A DNA stretch of 64,000 bases, from positions 46,120 through 110,119 of the forward strand of contig NZ_AONC01000014.1 of NCBI RefSeq assembly GCF_000585215.1, given 5' to 3'. Each line of letters opens with the position of its first letter. The first letter of the stretch is position 1. The translations under genes were made by a program, and so were the position numbers. Origin of the DNA: Imhoffiella purpurea (lineage in GTDB: Bacteria; Pseudomonadota; Gammaproteobacteria; Chromatiales; Chromatiaceae). Positions 24,740-36,700 of this stretch are shown here, one piece after another. The notes below the pieces were generated by a model, which worked only from the letters and a program-made list of their open reading frames with translations, was not told where the DNA came from and searched no databases.

Positions 24740-27700
24740 TCAGACCTCCAGAAGCGGGTCGGCCAGGTCCAGCAGGCCGAGGTTGGGATCGGAGGCCGTC
24801 TCGGTCCGCGCCAGCACCTGGATCGGCGAGAGATCCGGCGACGCCACGAAGGCATCGAGCAGCGATACCAGATCCGCGAGGAGCCATTCGACCGTCTGAA
24901 GGCGGAAGAGATCGGTGTCGTATTCGAGCAGGAGCTCGATCGCGGGCCGGTCCTCCACCATGAGGATCAGATCGTAGCGCGCGGTGCGGCTCTGGTCCGG
25001 CAGCATCCGCAGCTCCAGATCGCCGAGCCGCGACTGCGGGTCGGCATTGTTCTGCACCAGCAGCAGGATGTCGAAGACGGGGCTGTGGCCGGACGGGGTG
25101 TCGATCGCCAGCTCGTCCAGCATACGGTCGAAGGGATAGGACTTGTGCGCCAGCATGGCGATGGTCTCGTCGCGGCCGAGCTCGGCCCAGTCCTGGATGG
25201 ACCGATCCGCCGAGCCGTTCAGGACATGGGGCAGCAGGTTGAGATAGAAGCCGAGCTGATCCTCGGTCTCCAGTGCATCCCGGCCGGCGTCCGCCGTGCC
25301 GATGACGGTCGCGTCTCCGTCCTCGGCGCGCAGCGTCAGCAGGATGTGGAGCATGGACGCGAAGAGCGAGAAGAGGGTCAGACCCGATCGCGCCAGGGCG
25401 TCGCGCAATGCGCGGCTGCGCCCCTCGTCGAGCAGCCGGCGGGCGATGGCCCCGCGTCCGGCGCGGGTCCTGGGGCGCGCCGCGTCCGTGGGCAGTGCGG
25501 TCCGGAGCCGTGCGCCACCCGTCAGTCGCGAACGCCAATGCGCCAGTGCCTCCTCGGCCGCTGGTCCGGTGCACATCGACTGCTGCCAGTGGGCGAAATC
25601 GCGATACTGGATCGCCAGGGGTGCGAGCGGCGGCGGGCCGCCGGCGGCGCGGGCGGCGTAGCAGCGCGACAGGTCCGAGATCATGATGGGCACCGACCAT
25701 CCGTCCGAGACGATGTGATGGAGGTTGAGCACCATGAGCCAGCGCTCCGGACCCAGGGCCGTCAGGCGGACCCGGAACAGCGGGCCCAGGGCAAGTTTGA
25801 AGACATGCGCGAACTCCGCGTCCAGGGCGCGATCGATGACCGTTTGCTCGTCCGCCGCGTCGTCGTCGCGGGTCACCTCGATCGCGACCGTCCGGCCCGG
25901 GGGATCGACCCGTTGCCGGGCCTCGCCGGCCAGCATCAGGAACCGGGTCCGCAGGATCTCGTGACGGTCTGCGAGATCGGCGAACGCGGCGGCAAGTGCG
26001 TCGGTATCCAGGGCACCGAGGACGATGAAGCCTCCGACCATGTTGTAGGCCGAGCTCTCCGGGCGCGCGGTCTGGATCGCGAACAGACGCCGCTGCGCGG
26101 ACGAGAGCGGATAGCTGTCCGCATCCGGGATACGCGCGATGCCGGCGGTCTCGACGCCCTGCCGATCCACTCCCGAGGCGGCGAGGGCGGCGACCGTCTG
26201 GGCGGTGAAGAAATCGCGCAGGGTCAGTTGCAGGCCCAGGCGTTTCCTCAATCGCAGGACCGCCTGGTTCGCCATGAGGCTGTGGCCGCCCAGGGCGAAG
26301 AAGCTGGCGCTGCGCGGCATCTCCGCGCGTCCCAGGAGCTCGCAGAGGATGGCGGCGATCTCCGTCTCGAGACCTGGGCGTGGGGCGTCGTCGTCGCTCG
26401 GGGCGCCGATCCGGTGCTCGCACAGGCCCGCGAGCGCGCGCAGATCGGCCTTGCCGTTCGAGGTCAGGGGGATCCGGTCCACCAGATAGAGATGACTGGG
26501 GATCATGTAGGCGGGAAGGACCCGGGCCAGATGGGCGCTGAGCCGATCCGCGTCCGGCGGCGTGTCGGCGATCGTCCAGGCGGCGAGCTCCCGCTCGTCC
26601 CCGGCGGTCTCCCGCGTCCCCACCACGGCCTTGCGGATGCCCGGAAATCCGGTCAGCGCCGTTTCGATCTCGCCCAGCTCGATACGGAAGCCCCGGATCT
26701 TGACCTGGCTGTCGGCCCGGCCGAGATAGGTCAGCTCGCCCGCGAGGTCGTAGCGGCCCAGGTCGCCCGAACGGTAGAGACGGGACCCGGGGCGATAGGG
26801 ATCCTCGACGAAGCGCTCGGCCGTCAGATCCGGCCGGCCCAGATAGCCGCGGGCGACGCCCGAGCCGCAGACCAGGATCTCGCCCTGCACGGTTGCCGGA
26901 ACGGGCCGCAGCTCGGCATCGCGGATCGTGACCCCGTAGCTCGGCAGGGGACGTCCGATCGGGCTGTCGGTACGGTCCAGATCCTCCGCGCCGAGCAGGC
27001 GGAAGGTCGTGTGGACGCTCGTCTCCGTGATCCCGAACAGGTTGATCAGCCGACAGCCGGGATAGCGTTCGGACCAGGCACGGAGCAGGGTCGGCGTCAG
27101 GGCCTCGCCGCCGAACCAGATGGATCGCACGGCCAGATCGGCCCGGGGTTCGTCCATCTCCCGATCCGAGAGTACCTTGAAGGCCGAGGGGGTGAGGCTC
27201 AGCACCGTCACCTCCTCCTGCTTCAGATGGTCTCGCAGCAGGGCGAAGTCGTTCCGCGCCGCCTCCGGGATCACGACGATCCGTCCTCCCGTCAGGAGCG
27301 CGCCCCAGATCTCCCAGATCGAGAAGTCGAAGGCCGGGGAGTGGAACCAGCTCCAGCGGTCGCCGGCCGCGATGGGGAAGAGATCGCCCTGTCCGAGCAC
27401 CAGCGCCAGAAGGTTGCGGTGCTCGACCAGGACCCCCTTGGGCCGTCCGGACGAGCCCGAGGTGAAGATGACGTAGGCGGCGTCGCTCGGCCGCAGCTCG
27501 GGCCAGTCGGCCGCGTCCACGGGGGCTTCGGGCAGCCCGGTCATCTCCACGCGGGGCAGGTCCGGGGGCAGCCGATCTCCGCCCGTGTCGCCCTTGACGA
27601 TGACCGAGACCGCCCCGGCGTCGTCGAGGATGCGCGAGGTCCGTTCCGGGGCCGCGCTCGGGTCGATCGGCACGAAGGCCGCCCCGGCACGAAGCACCGC

Positions 27701-30700
27701 CAGCATGGCCACGACCGTATCGCGATCTCGGGGCAGCATCAGGGCCACGCGGTCTCCGCGCCGCACGCCGAGGGCGATCAGCGTCCGCGCCAGGGCGTTC
27801 GCCCGGATCTCGAGCTCGGCATAGGTGAGCGCGCCGGCCGGGTCGGAGACGGCGACAGCCTCGGGCATCCGGCGCGCGATCTCGGAGACCGCGTCCGGCA
27901 GGCTGGGGTATGGCCAGGTCTCTTGCGTCCGGCGCGGTCCGCCGGCGTCTAGGAGATGTTCGATCTCGGTCTCCGTCGCCAGGGGCAGGCTCAGGAAGGG
28001 ACGGTCCGGATGCGCGCACATGGCCGTGAGATGTCGGCACAGGAGCCGGCTCCAATGATCGAGGGTCGCGGCCTCGAACATCTCGCTGTTGAAGACCAGC
28101 ATCAGGTCGAGCCCGCCGTCCGCCGTCCGATTCGCCGCCAGGGTCAGGTCGTATTTGCCCCAGCCGATGGCGGGGGGCGCGGTCCGACCCGGCACGGGCT
28201 CCGCGCTGCGCACGTAGAGGACGTCGAACAGTGCCGTGCGGCTCATGTCGTTGTCCGGCTTCAGGTCCAGGACGACCCGATCGAAATCGGTCCGCGCGTG
28301 GGCGAGCGTCTCGGCCGAGTGACCTGCGATCGTACCGATCGCCTCGCGCGCGATCTGGGTCGGGGTCAGAGCGATGCGCAGCGTGACCAGATTGGCATGG
28401 CCGCCCGGGTCTCCGGATCGGCGCGGCACGGTCTGTCCGAGCACGATCTCCTCCTGGCCGCTGAGCCGGCTCAGCAGTCCGACGAAGCCGGCCAGGATCA
28501 GGTCGTCGAGCGCGATCCGCGACTCGGCCGCGAGTCTCTGGAGCCCCGCAAGCTCGGCTGGGGTCATCGACACCTGGCTGAAGCCCGAGCCGAAGACATG
28601 AACCGCGGCCCGAGGCCGGTCGACCGGCAGCAGCAGCCGTGGCGGATTGGGGCCGAGATAGGCGTGCCAGAAATCGCGTTCCCGCTGCAGATCCGCCGCA
28701 TCCGTCGGGAGATCCCCGCCGGGCGCGAGGTGACTGGGGATCTCGGCGTCGGACCTCAGACGATCGGCGATCCAGGCGAGGGATGCCTCGTCGACGAGGA
28801 TGTGATGCCCGACGAGCAAGAGTTCGCGCCGAGCATCTGGGCGGTCCACGACCGCCATCCGCAACAGTGGGCCGGTCTCCAGATCGAAGGGGTCGAGGAT
28901 GAAGCGACGGATCTGTACATCGATCGCCTCGCCGGAGATGGAGACGCAGGGTGCCACTCGGCGGCTTGCGCTGGTGATTCTTGGATGGCCTTCATGGGTC
29001 TCGAATGCGGCCTTCAGCTCCGGGACCTCGGCCAGCAGTTCCTCGAATCGATGCTGCAGCCATTGCGGATCCGTGCCGGACTCCAGATCGAAGGCGGCGG
29101 CCATGTTGTAGTAGGTCGGCGCCGTCGCGTAGAGCTCGCCATTCTCGAACTGATCCACGAACCAGAGACGTTTCTGCAATGCAGAGGGCTCGTGGAAGGT
29201 GGACTCCGCTGTCCAGGTTGCGATCGGCGACTCGGGGTCCCGGCATAGGTCCTTCAGAATCTGCTCGATCTCGCCGAGGATCGCGTCGATGGTGTCGGAC
29301 TGGAAGATGTCCGTCGCGTAGCTCAGCTCCAGGCGCGTCTCGCCGCCCGTCTCCACGACATAGAAGGAGAGGTCGAACTGCGAGGTCGGCAGCGGCGGCT
29401 CGGCGAACCGGAACCCCAGCTCGGCGCCCAGCTGGGCGAGACCGCGGCGGTCGTCGTGGGTGACGCAGATCTCGAACAGCGGGTTTGCGGCGGGATCCGG
29501 TGGCCGTCCGAGCGCGGCGCAGATGTCCTGCAGTCCGCAACCCGAATGTTCGGCGGCGTCCATGAGGGCCGCGCGGACCGCCGCGACCAGATCCATGGCA
29601 CGCCAATCCTCGCGCAGCACCAGACGCAGCGGCAGCGTATTGGCGAAGAAGCCGACGGGCCGATCGAGGCCGGGCCAGTCGCGGCCGGCGACGACGCAGC
29701 CGAGCACCAGATCGCCGGTCCCGTTACGCCGGGCGACGAGCTGGGCGATGGCCGCCACGACCAGCTGATAGAGGCTGGTGCGCAGTCTCCTCGCCAGGTC
29801 GCGCATTTCCTGCTGCAGTGCCGACGATAGGGTCAGGACGGCCTGATCGCCGGCGAAGGACTTGGAGGCCGGTCTCGGCGCATCGCCAGCGAGGGTCGTC
29901 AGACCGGGCGCATCCCGCAGGACGTCTCGCCAGTGATCGAGGTCCCGGTTCCGGCGCTCGTTGTCCGAGGCCAGTGCCTGGGCATAGTCGGGGTAGTCGA
30001 TCCCGAGCGGCGCCGAGGCCCCGTCCTGGCCGACGAGGATGCGCTGATAGGCGCCCAGGAGGTCGCGCGTCAGGATCTCCATCGACCAGGCGTCGCCGAT
30101 CGCATGATGGACGGCCAGGGCCAGGGTGCAGCCCTCGCCGTGGGACGCCAGGCCGGCGCGCCATAGCGGACCTTCCGTCAGGTCGAAGGGCTCATGGACG
30201 AAGGCCGCGAGCCATTCCGGCCCCGGCGAATCCAGAACGCTCAGCGAGACGGTCGGTTCCGTCGCGACGGACTGCAGGATGGACTCGCTGTCCATGCCCA
30301 GTCGGGTCCGCAGGCTCGCATGGCGTTCGCCGACCCAGCGCAGTGCGGCATCGAGCGCCACGGGGTCGAGCGGACAGGTGAAATTCAGCCGCAGACAGAG
30401 GTTGTAGGCGGGCCCGGCCTCGCTCATCTGCTCCAGGAGCCAGAGCTGCTGCTGCTGTCGCGTGGCCGGGATCCGGTCCGGGATCGGGCGCACGGGGAGA
30501 AGCTGTCTGTCGTCCGCCCCGGCGGTCTCGATCTGTCGCGCCATGTCCTCCAGGAGCGGTGCGCCGAAGATCCGGGAGAGGGGCAGCTCGACCCCGAATG
30601 TCTCGCGGATCCGGGCCGCCAGCCGAACCGCCTGCAGACTGCCGCCGCCGAGCTCGAAGAAGTCCCGTGCGTTCGGATCGGGGCCCGTCCCCAGGATCTC

Positions 30701-33700
30701 GCGCCAGAGCCCGGCCAGCGTCCCTTCGGTCTCGGTCTGGGGACGGTCGGGCGCTAGGGGCGGGGAGGGGATCTCCCGGGCGGACGGCTCTGGGTCGGGC
30801 CGGACGAGATCCGCGAGCACCTGGGCCACGGTCGTCCCGTCCGCGCAGCTGCGCTCGGCGATCTCGAGGAAGGCGGCAAGCCAGGATCGGGCGCGCGCCT
30901 CGGAGAAGCGGTCGCATCTCCAGTCGAAATCCAGGATGACCTGATCGTCGAGCAGCAGGATGTTGGCGAAGAGATCCGCCCGCGCCCCGACGATCGGTAC
31001 CGAATGCAGCTCCACCCGGCGCGAGGCGCCCCCGAACCGGATCGGACCGTCGAGGTTGAAGAGCAGATGCCGCTCGGGGATCGCGTCGGCCGGTGGATGC
31101 GATCCGGGCTCCAGGAGCCGCTGATGCAGGACGCGGCGCAGCTCGGCGAGCGTCATCGCGTCCTCGATGTCCAGGGTCACCGGCCGGATGAAGGAGAGGT
31201 TGCCGACCAGGCCGGCATGGCCCGACAGGGCCTGCCCGGCGACGGGCAGTCCGACGGTCACGCGCGTCTCGCCCGTCAGTCCGCGGGCCAGGAGCGCGAA
31301 GGCGGCCAGCATGCCGACCAATGGGGTCTGCCCCCCGGCCCGCGCCGTCTCGGACACCCGGGCGAAGAGGTCGCCGATGTCCGTGCGGGTGATGCGCCCG
31401 CCTGCGCCCGTCACGGCCTCCGGATCGGCGTCGCACGGCAGGCGCATCGGCCGGGCCGGCATGGAGGCACGGGTGAATTCGGCTCGCGCCTCCCAGTCCA
31501 GATAGGAATCCCAGCAATCGGCGTCGGGCAGCGGAATCCCGTCGAACAATTGGAACAGCTCGCGCAGCAGGAGTGCGACGGACCAGCCATCGAAGCCCAG
31601 GTGGCTGCTCCGGACGGCCAGGGCCTGTTCGCCGGTCTCCGTTTCGAGCAGTACCGGTTCGATGGGGGCGCGATCGAGCCGGAAGGGCCGCTCCAGGGCG
31701 TTCCGCGCCCAGTCGTCGAGCATCCGGCGAAACTCGGGTTCGGCCGGGAGGCGGGTCCGTTCCAGGGCCGGCGCCATGCGATCGGCGATGCGTCGCGTGC
31801 CGTCGGCCGCCAGACAGGCCCGCAGGGCGGGGTGACGTCGGCAGAGCGCGGACCAGGCGCGCGTCAGGCGATCCGGGTCGAGCCGGTCGCCGCCGAAACG
31901 CAGAATCAGCAGATCGGTCCAGGTTCCCGGATGGACGGCCCCCGCGTGACGCCGCATCGCCGTCTCGCTGACCGTGGGCCGGAGCAGACCGGCCTCGGCC
32001 GTCGCGGTCCGATCCCCGCCGAGCCAGCCGACCCCCTGCAGCGCGGCGACCCCGCGCCGTGCCGCCTCGATGATCTTGGCGATGTCCGCGTCGCCGTGGG
32101 CGGTGGACAGGAAGCAGTTGCGCTGTTCCCAGACGAAGATGCCCCCGTTCAGCAGATGGGTGTTGAGGATCTCCATTCCGGGCCCGTACTCGAAGCGGAA
32201 CAGGGATCCGAACCGCTCCATGCGCACCGGGACGCCGGCCTCCGCGAAGATGCGGTCGAGCTGGACGCACATCTCCTCGGTGCGTCGGGCCAGCGTGTGC
32301 TGCAGGGCGCCCGCGTCCTCGATCAGCCGGTCCAGCACGGCGCGCGCCGCGGCCAGTCCGAGCGGATGCGCGTTGAAGGTGCCCGCGACGAAGGCGGTCC
32401 GGGTGCCCGGTCCGCTGTCGTCGCCGTAGGCCCAGTCCCCGCCGTCGATCGCGTCCATCAGTCTGGCGTCGCCGGCGAGCACGCCGATCGGCTGGCCGCA
32501 GCCGAGCACCTTGCCGTAGGTGACGAGATCCGCCTCGATCCCGAGCAGGGCCTGCATGCCGCCCGGGGCGAAGCGGAAGCCCGAGATGATCTCGTCGAAC
32601 AGCAGCGGGATGTCGCGCTCCCTGGTGAGCGACCGCAGGGCATGCAGGAAATCGACCGGCAGGTTTCCGGGGTTGCGGCTCTGCACCGGCTCCACCAGGA
32701 CCAGCGCGATCTCGGAGGCATGGCGGGCGATGAGGTCGAGCCCGGCCATGTCGCCATAGTCGAGGACGATCACCGGATCCACCATCCCCTGGGGCGTGCC
32801 GTCGGTGAGCGGGGCGGACTGGGGGCTGCCGTCCTCCTCGACCCAGCCGGTCGCGAGTACACCGTCGAAGCTGCCGTGATAGGCGCCCTTGAAGAGGACG
32901 ATGCGATCCCGTCCGGTGACGGCGCGGGCGATGCGGACGGCGCACATGACGGCCTCGGTGCCCGTCGCGAAGAAGGCGCAGCGGTCCACGCCCGTGAGCC
33001 GATGGATGCGCTCGGCCACCTCCGCCGCCAGCGGCGAGGCCGGCCCCAGAGGGGCGCCCCGATCGAGCTCGTCTCGGAGCGCGCGGGCGACGAAGTCCGG
33101 ATTGTGACCGAAGAGATAGACCCCGAATCCCATGGTCACGTCGATATAGGCGTTGCCGTCCAGATCCCAGACCTGGGATCCCTGGGCGCGCGAGGCCATG
33201 AGCGGGTAGGTCACCTCCTTGTAGTCGGGGGCGAAGCCGAAGACCGCCCGGCTGTTGGCGACCCGCTTGCGGGCGCGCTCGGCCCCGGCTTTGGACCCGG
33301 CGGATCGGGTATTCCAGTCGCGGGCCAGCCGGGCGACGTGGGCTCGCTGTCGCGGGTCGAGTCCGGTCCCCGAGCCGTTCGGGCGGCGGAACAGCCCCTT
33401 GATCCCGCCTGCGTCCGGACGCGGTGCTGGCGGCCGGACGGACGGCGTCTGGGGCGGCTGGGCCGATGCGTTCGAAGCGCCCGCCTGGGCTCCCAGGACG
33501 CTCAGCTGCCGATCCATGACCTGCTGCAGGGTGCGCAGCTGTTCCTGCATCAGGGCGACGACGTCGGGGGAGGCGTGCGCTGGTGTCGGGCCGGTCGGAT
33601 TCGCGGCCGGCGCGGGTTCGGGTGCCGGTGGCGGTCGTTGTGCATCGATGTGATCGGCGAGCTTGCGCGGCGTGTCGAGCGTCTGGAACAGGGCGGCCAG

Positions 33701-36700
33701 CTCGATCTCGATGCCGCAGGTCTTGGCCAGCGAGCGCTGGATCTGCACCATGCCCAGAGAGTCCAGGCCCAGTGTCACCATTGGCCGGTCCGGGTCGATC
33801 CGGCCGGGATCGATGCCCGAGACGCGGGCGATCAGCGGCCGCAGGATCTCGTCCAGGGCACGGCCGCGCGGGGGCCCTTCGCTCGATGCGGGCGTGGCCG
33901 GCCGAGGACACGCCCGATCCCCGGCCGCGACCGATGCGCCCGACCAGGCGCGGCGTGGAATGGGGATCTCGGCCAATGGCAGGCGCGGCAGATCCTGGCC
34001 CGGCGCACCGCGCGATCCGAAATAGCGGAGCCAGTCCAATGGGGCGCCATGTGACCAGGCCAGACCGGCGGCATGGGCGAGATCCTCGCGCCGGTCGCCG
34101 CCGCCGATCCAGGCGGCATCCGGCGCGCAGGCCGGACCCAGCTTGGCCAGTACGTTGCGCGGTCCGATCTCGATGCAGATGAGGTCGCCCGACCCGGCGG
34201 CGGCCGACACGGCCTGCCGGAAGCGGACCGGCGAGAGCATCTGCGAGGACCAGTAGGCGGGACGCGTCATCTCGGCGTTGCCGAGAACGGTGCCGGTCGC
34301 CGTGGAATAGACGGGGATGGCACCCGAGCGTTCGGGCAGGTTCAGACCCTCGACGAGCTCCGCCGCGGCGCGGTCCATCCAGGGTCCATGAAAGGCGCGG
34401 GTGACCTGCAGCCGCTGTCCGGCCAGTCCGGCTGCCTCGGCTCGGGCGAGCAGGATCTCGATCTGCGCGATCGGGCCGGACAGGGTCAGGGAGGCCGGTG
34501 CGTTGTAGCCGGCGATCACGACCGCGTCGAGTCCCTGCAGCAGTTCCCGCGCCCTGTCCTCGTCCGCCCGGAGTGCCAGCATGGCGCCCTCGGGCGCGGC
34601 ATGCTGCATCGCCCGGCCGCGCCGGACCGCCAGGGTCATGGCCGTCTGCAGATCCAGCTGACCGGCCGCCAGGGCGGCCGGGATCTCGCCGACGCTGTGG
34701 CCGATGACGGCGTCCGGGAGGATTCCCCAGTCCGCCCACAGACGCATGAGGCCGTGCGCCACGGCCACCAGCGCCGGCTGGGCGAGATCGGTTTGGTTCA
34801 TGCGCACGGCGTCCGCCGGGTCCGGACCGTAGAGCCATGCGATCAGGTCCCGGCCGGCGATGGGGCCGGCCGCCTCGGACGCCTCGACCAGGGCATCGCG
34901 GAACAGGGGTTCCTGCGCGAAGAGCTCCGCGCCCATCGAGGGGAATTGGGCCCCCTGACCCGTGAAGCAGAAGAGGATGCGCGCGGCGGTCCTGGCCTCG
35001 ATGCCGGATGGGGGCGGGGAGCCGAGCCCGGAATCCGGGACCAACGGGGCCATACGATGGGTGCCGCCGGACCAGCGCCGGGTGGCCTGTCCGGCGCACA
35101 GGGACGGCCATTCCTGGGGCGGACGCTCGGACAGTCGGGCGACCCAGAGGCCGTGGAGCCGTTCGAGCGCCTCCGGGGTATGCGCCGAGAGCGGCAGGAC
35201 CGGGATGCGGTGCGGTAGGGGATCGGTTGCCTCCTGGTCCGGTCCCTGTCCGATCAGGACATGCACGTTGGTACCGCTCATGCCGAAGGAGCTGATCCCG
35301 GCGATCCTGCGCTTGGCGCCGTCCCAGTCCAGTGGACGATCCAGCGGGGTCAGGGGGTTGTCCGACCAGTCGTAGCGGCTGTTCGGCGCCCGGCGCGGCC
35401 GGTTCGCCGGGAGACGTCCATGGGCCATGGCCAGGATCGCCTTGATGACGCCGGCGATCCCGGCCGCGGCCTCCAGATGGCCGATCCGGCTCTTGACCGC
35501 GCCCAGGGGCAGCATCTCACCCCCGTCGGGCCGCAGCACATGGCGCAGCGCGGCCAGCTCGATCGGATCGCCGAGCGGGGTCCCGGTGCCGTGGGTCTCG
35601 ACCCAGTCGACGTCCTTGCCGCCGATCCCGGCCTCGCCCAGGGCGCGCCGCAGCAGATCGCGCTGGGCCGTGCCGTTCGGCGCCGTCACGCTCTGACTCT
35701 GACCGTCGTGATTGACGGCGCTGCCGAGGATCTCGGCCCAGATCGGGTCCTGGAACCGGCGTGCCTCATCGAGCCGCTTCAGCACCAGCACCCCGGCGCC
35801 CTCGCCGCGGCCATAGCCGTCGGCCTCCTCGGCGAAGGTCTTGCAGCGGCCGTCGGGCGACAGGACGCCCATGCGCACCAGACCGGCGTGCAGTTCGGGC
35901 GAGACGATGAGGTTGGCCCCGCCCGCGATGGCGAGATCGCAGCCGCCCTGACGCAGGTCGCGCACAGCCATGTCCAGTGCGACCAGGGACGAGGAGCAGG
36001 CCGTGTCGACGGCGATGGCGGGGCCTCGGAGGTCGAGTAGATGGGCGATGCGGCCCACGGCGATGCTGGCGGCCTGTCCGGTCACGCTGTAGGCGCCGAG
36101 ACGCTCGGCGTCGTCCATCAGACGTCTGTCCCCGGCACCGAGCCCGCTTTCGCTCAGGCCGATGAAGAGCCCGACCCGCCGGCCGCGCAGCGCCGCCGGG
36201 TCGAGACCTGCGTGCTCCAGCGCCTGCCAGATCACCCGCAGCAGGAGCCGTTGCAGGGGTTGCATGCCTTCGGCCTCGCCGCGCGCGATCCCGAACAGTG
36301 TGCAGTCGAAGCCGTCGATGTCGTTCAGCAGCGCGGCCGGGGGGCAGGGGCCCTCCTCGGGCCAGGCGGCGGCGGGCCAGCGGTCCTCGGGGATGGGGCG
36401 GATCGGGTCCCGGTCGCCGATCAGGAGATCCCAGAAGTCCTCGGGGTTCTCGGCGCCCGGAAAGCGGCAGCCGAGTCCGACGACCGCAATGCCCTGCCGG
36501 TCCTTCGTCGATCTGGCCGGTTCTGTTGGGACGGCGTCGGCGCGTCGGGCGATCAGCGCGCGTGCGAGCCCGTTTGGGGTGGGGTGGTCGAAGAGTTCGG
36601 CGATATCCAGACGGCGACCCAGCCAGTCGCCGATCCGCGCGGTCAGTGCCACGGCCTGCTGCGAGCCGAGCCCCTGGTCCATCAGGCCCGAATCCGGTTC

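Noticed and set aside
30192..35111. 1639-aa minus-strand frame and other long frames inside the NRPS genes (for example 31004-34054 and 36041-38533 on the plus strand)
   Set aside because: These are other-frame or antisense readings of the megasynthase genes. They are extremely Arg/Pro/Gly-rich, while the chosen frames carry complete catalytic motifs.
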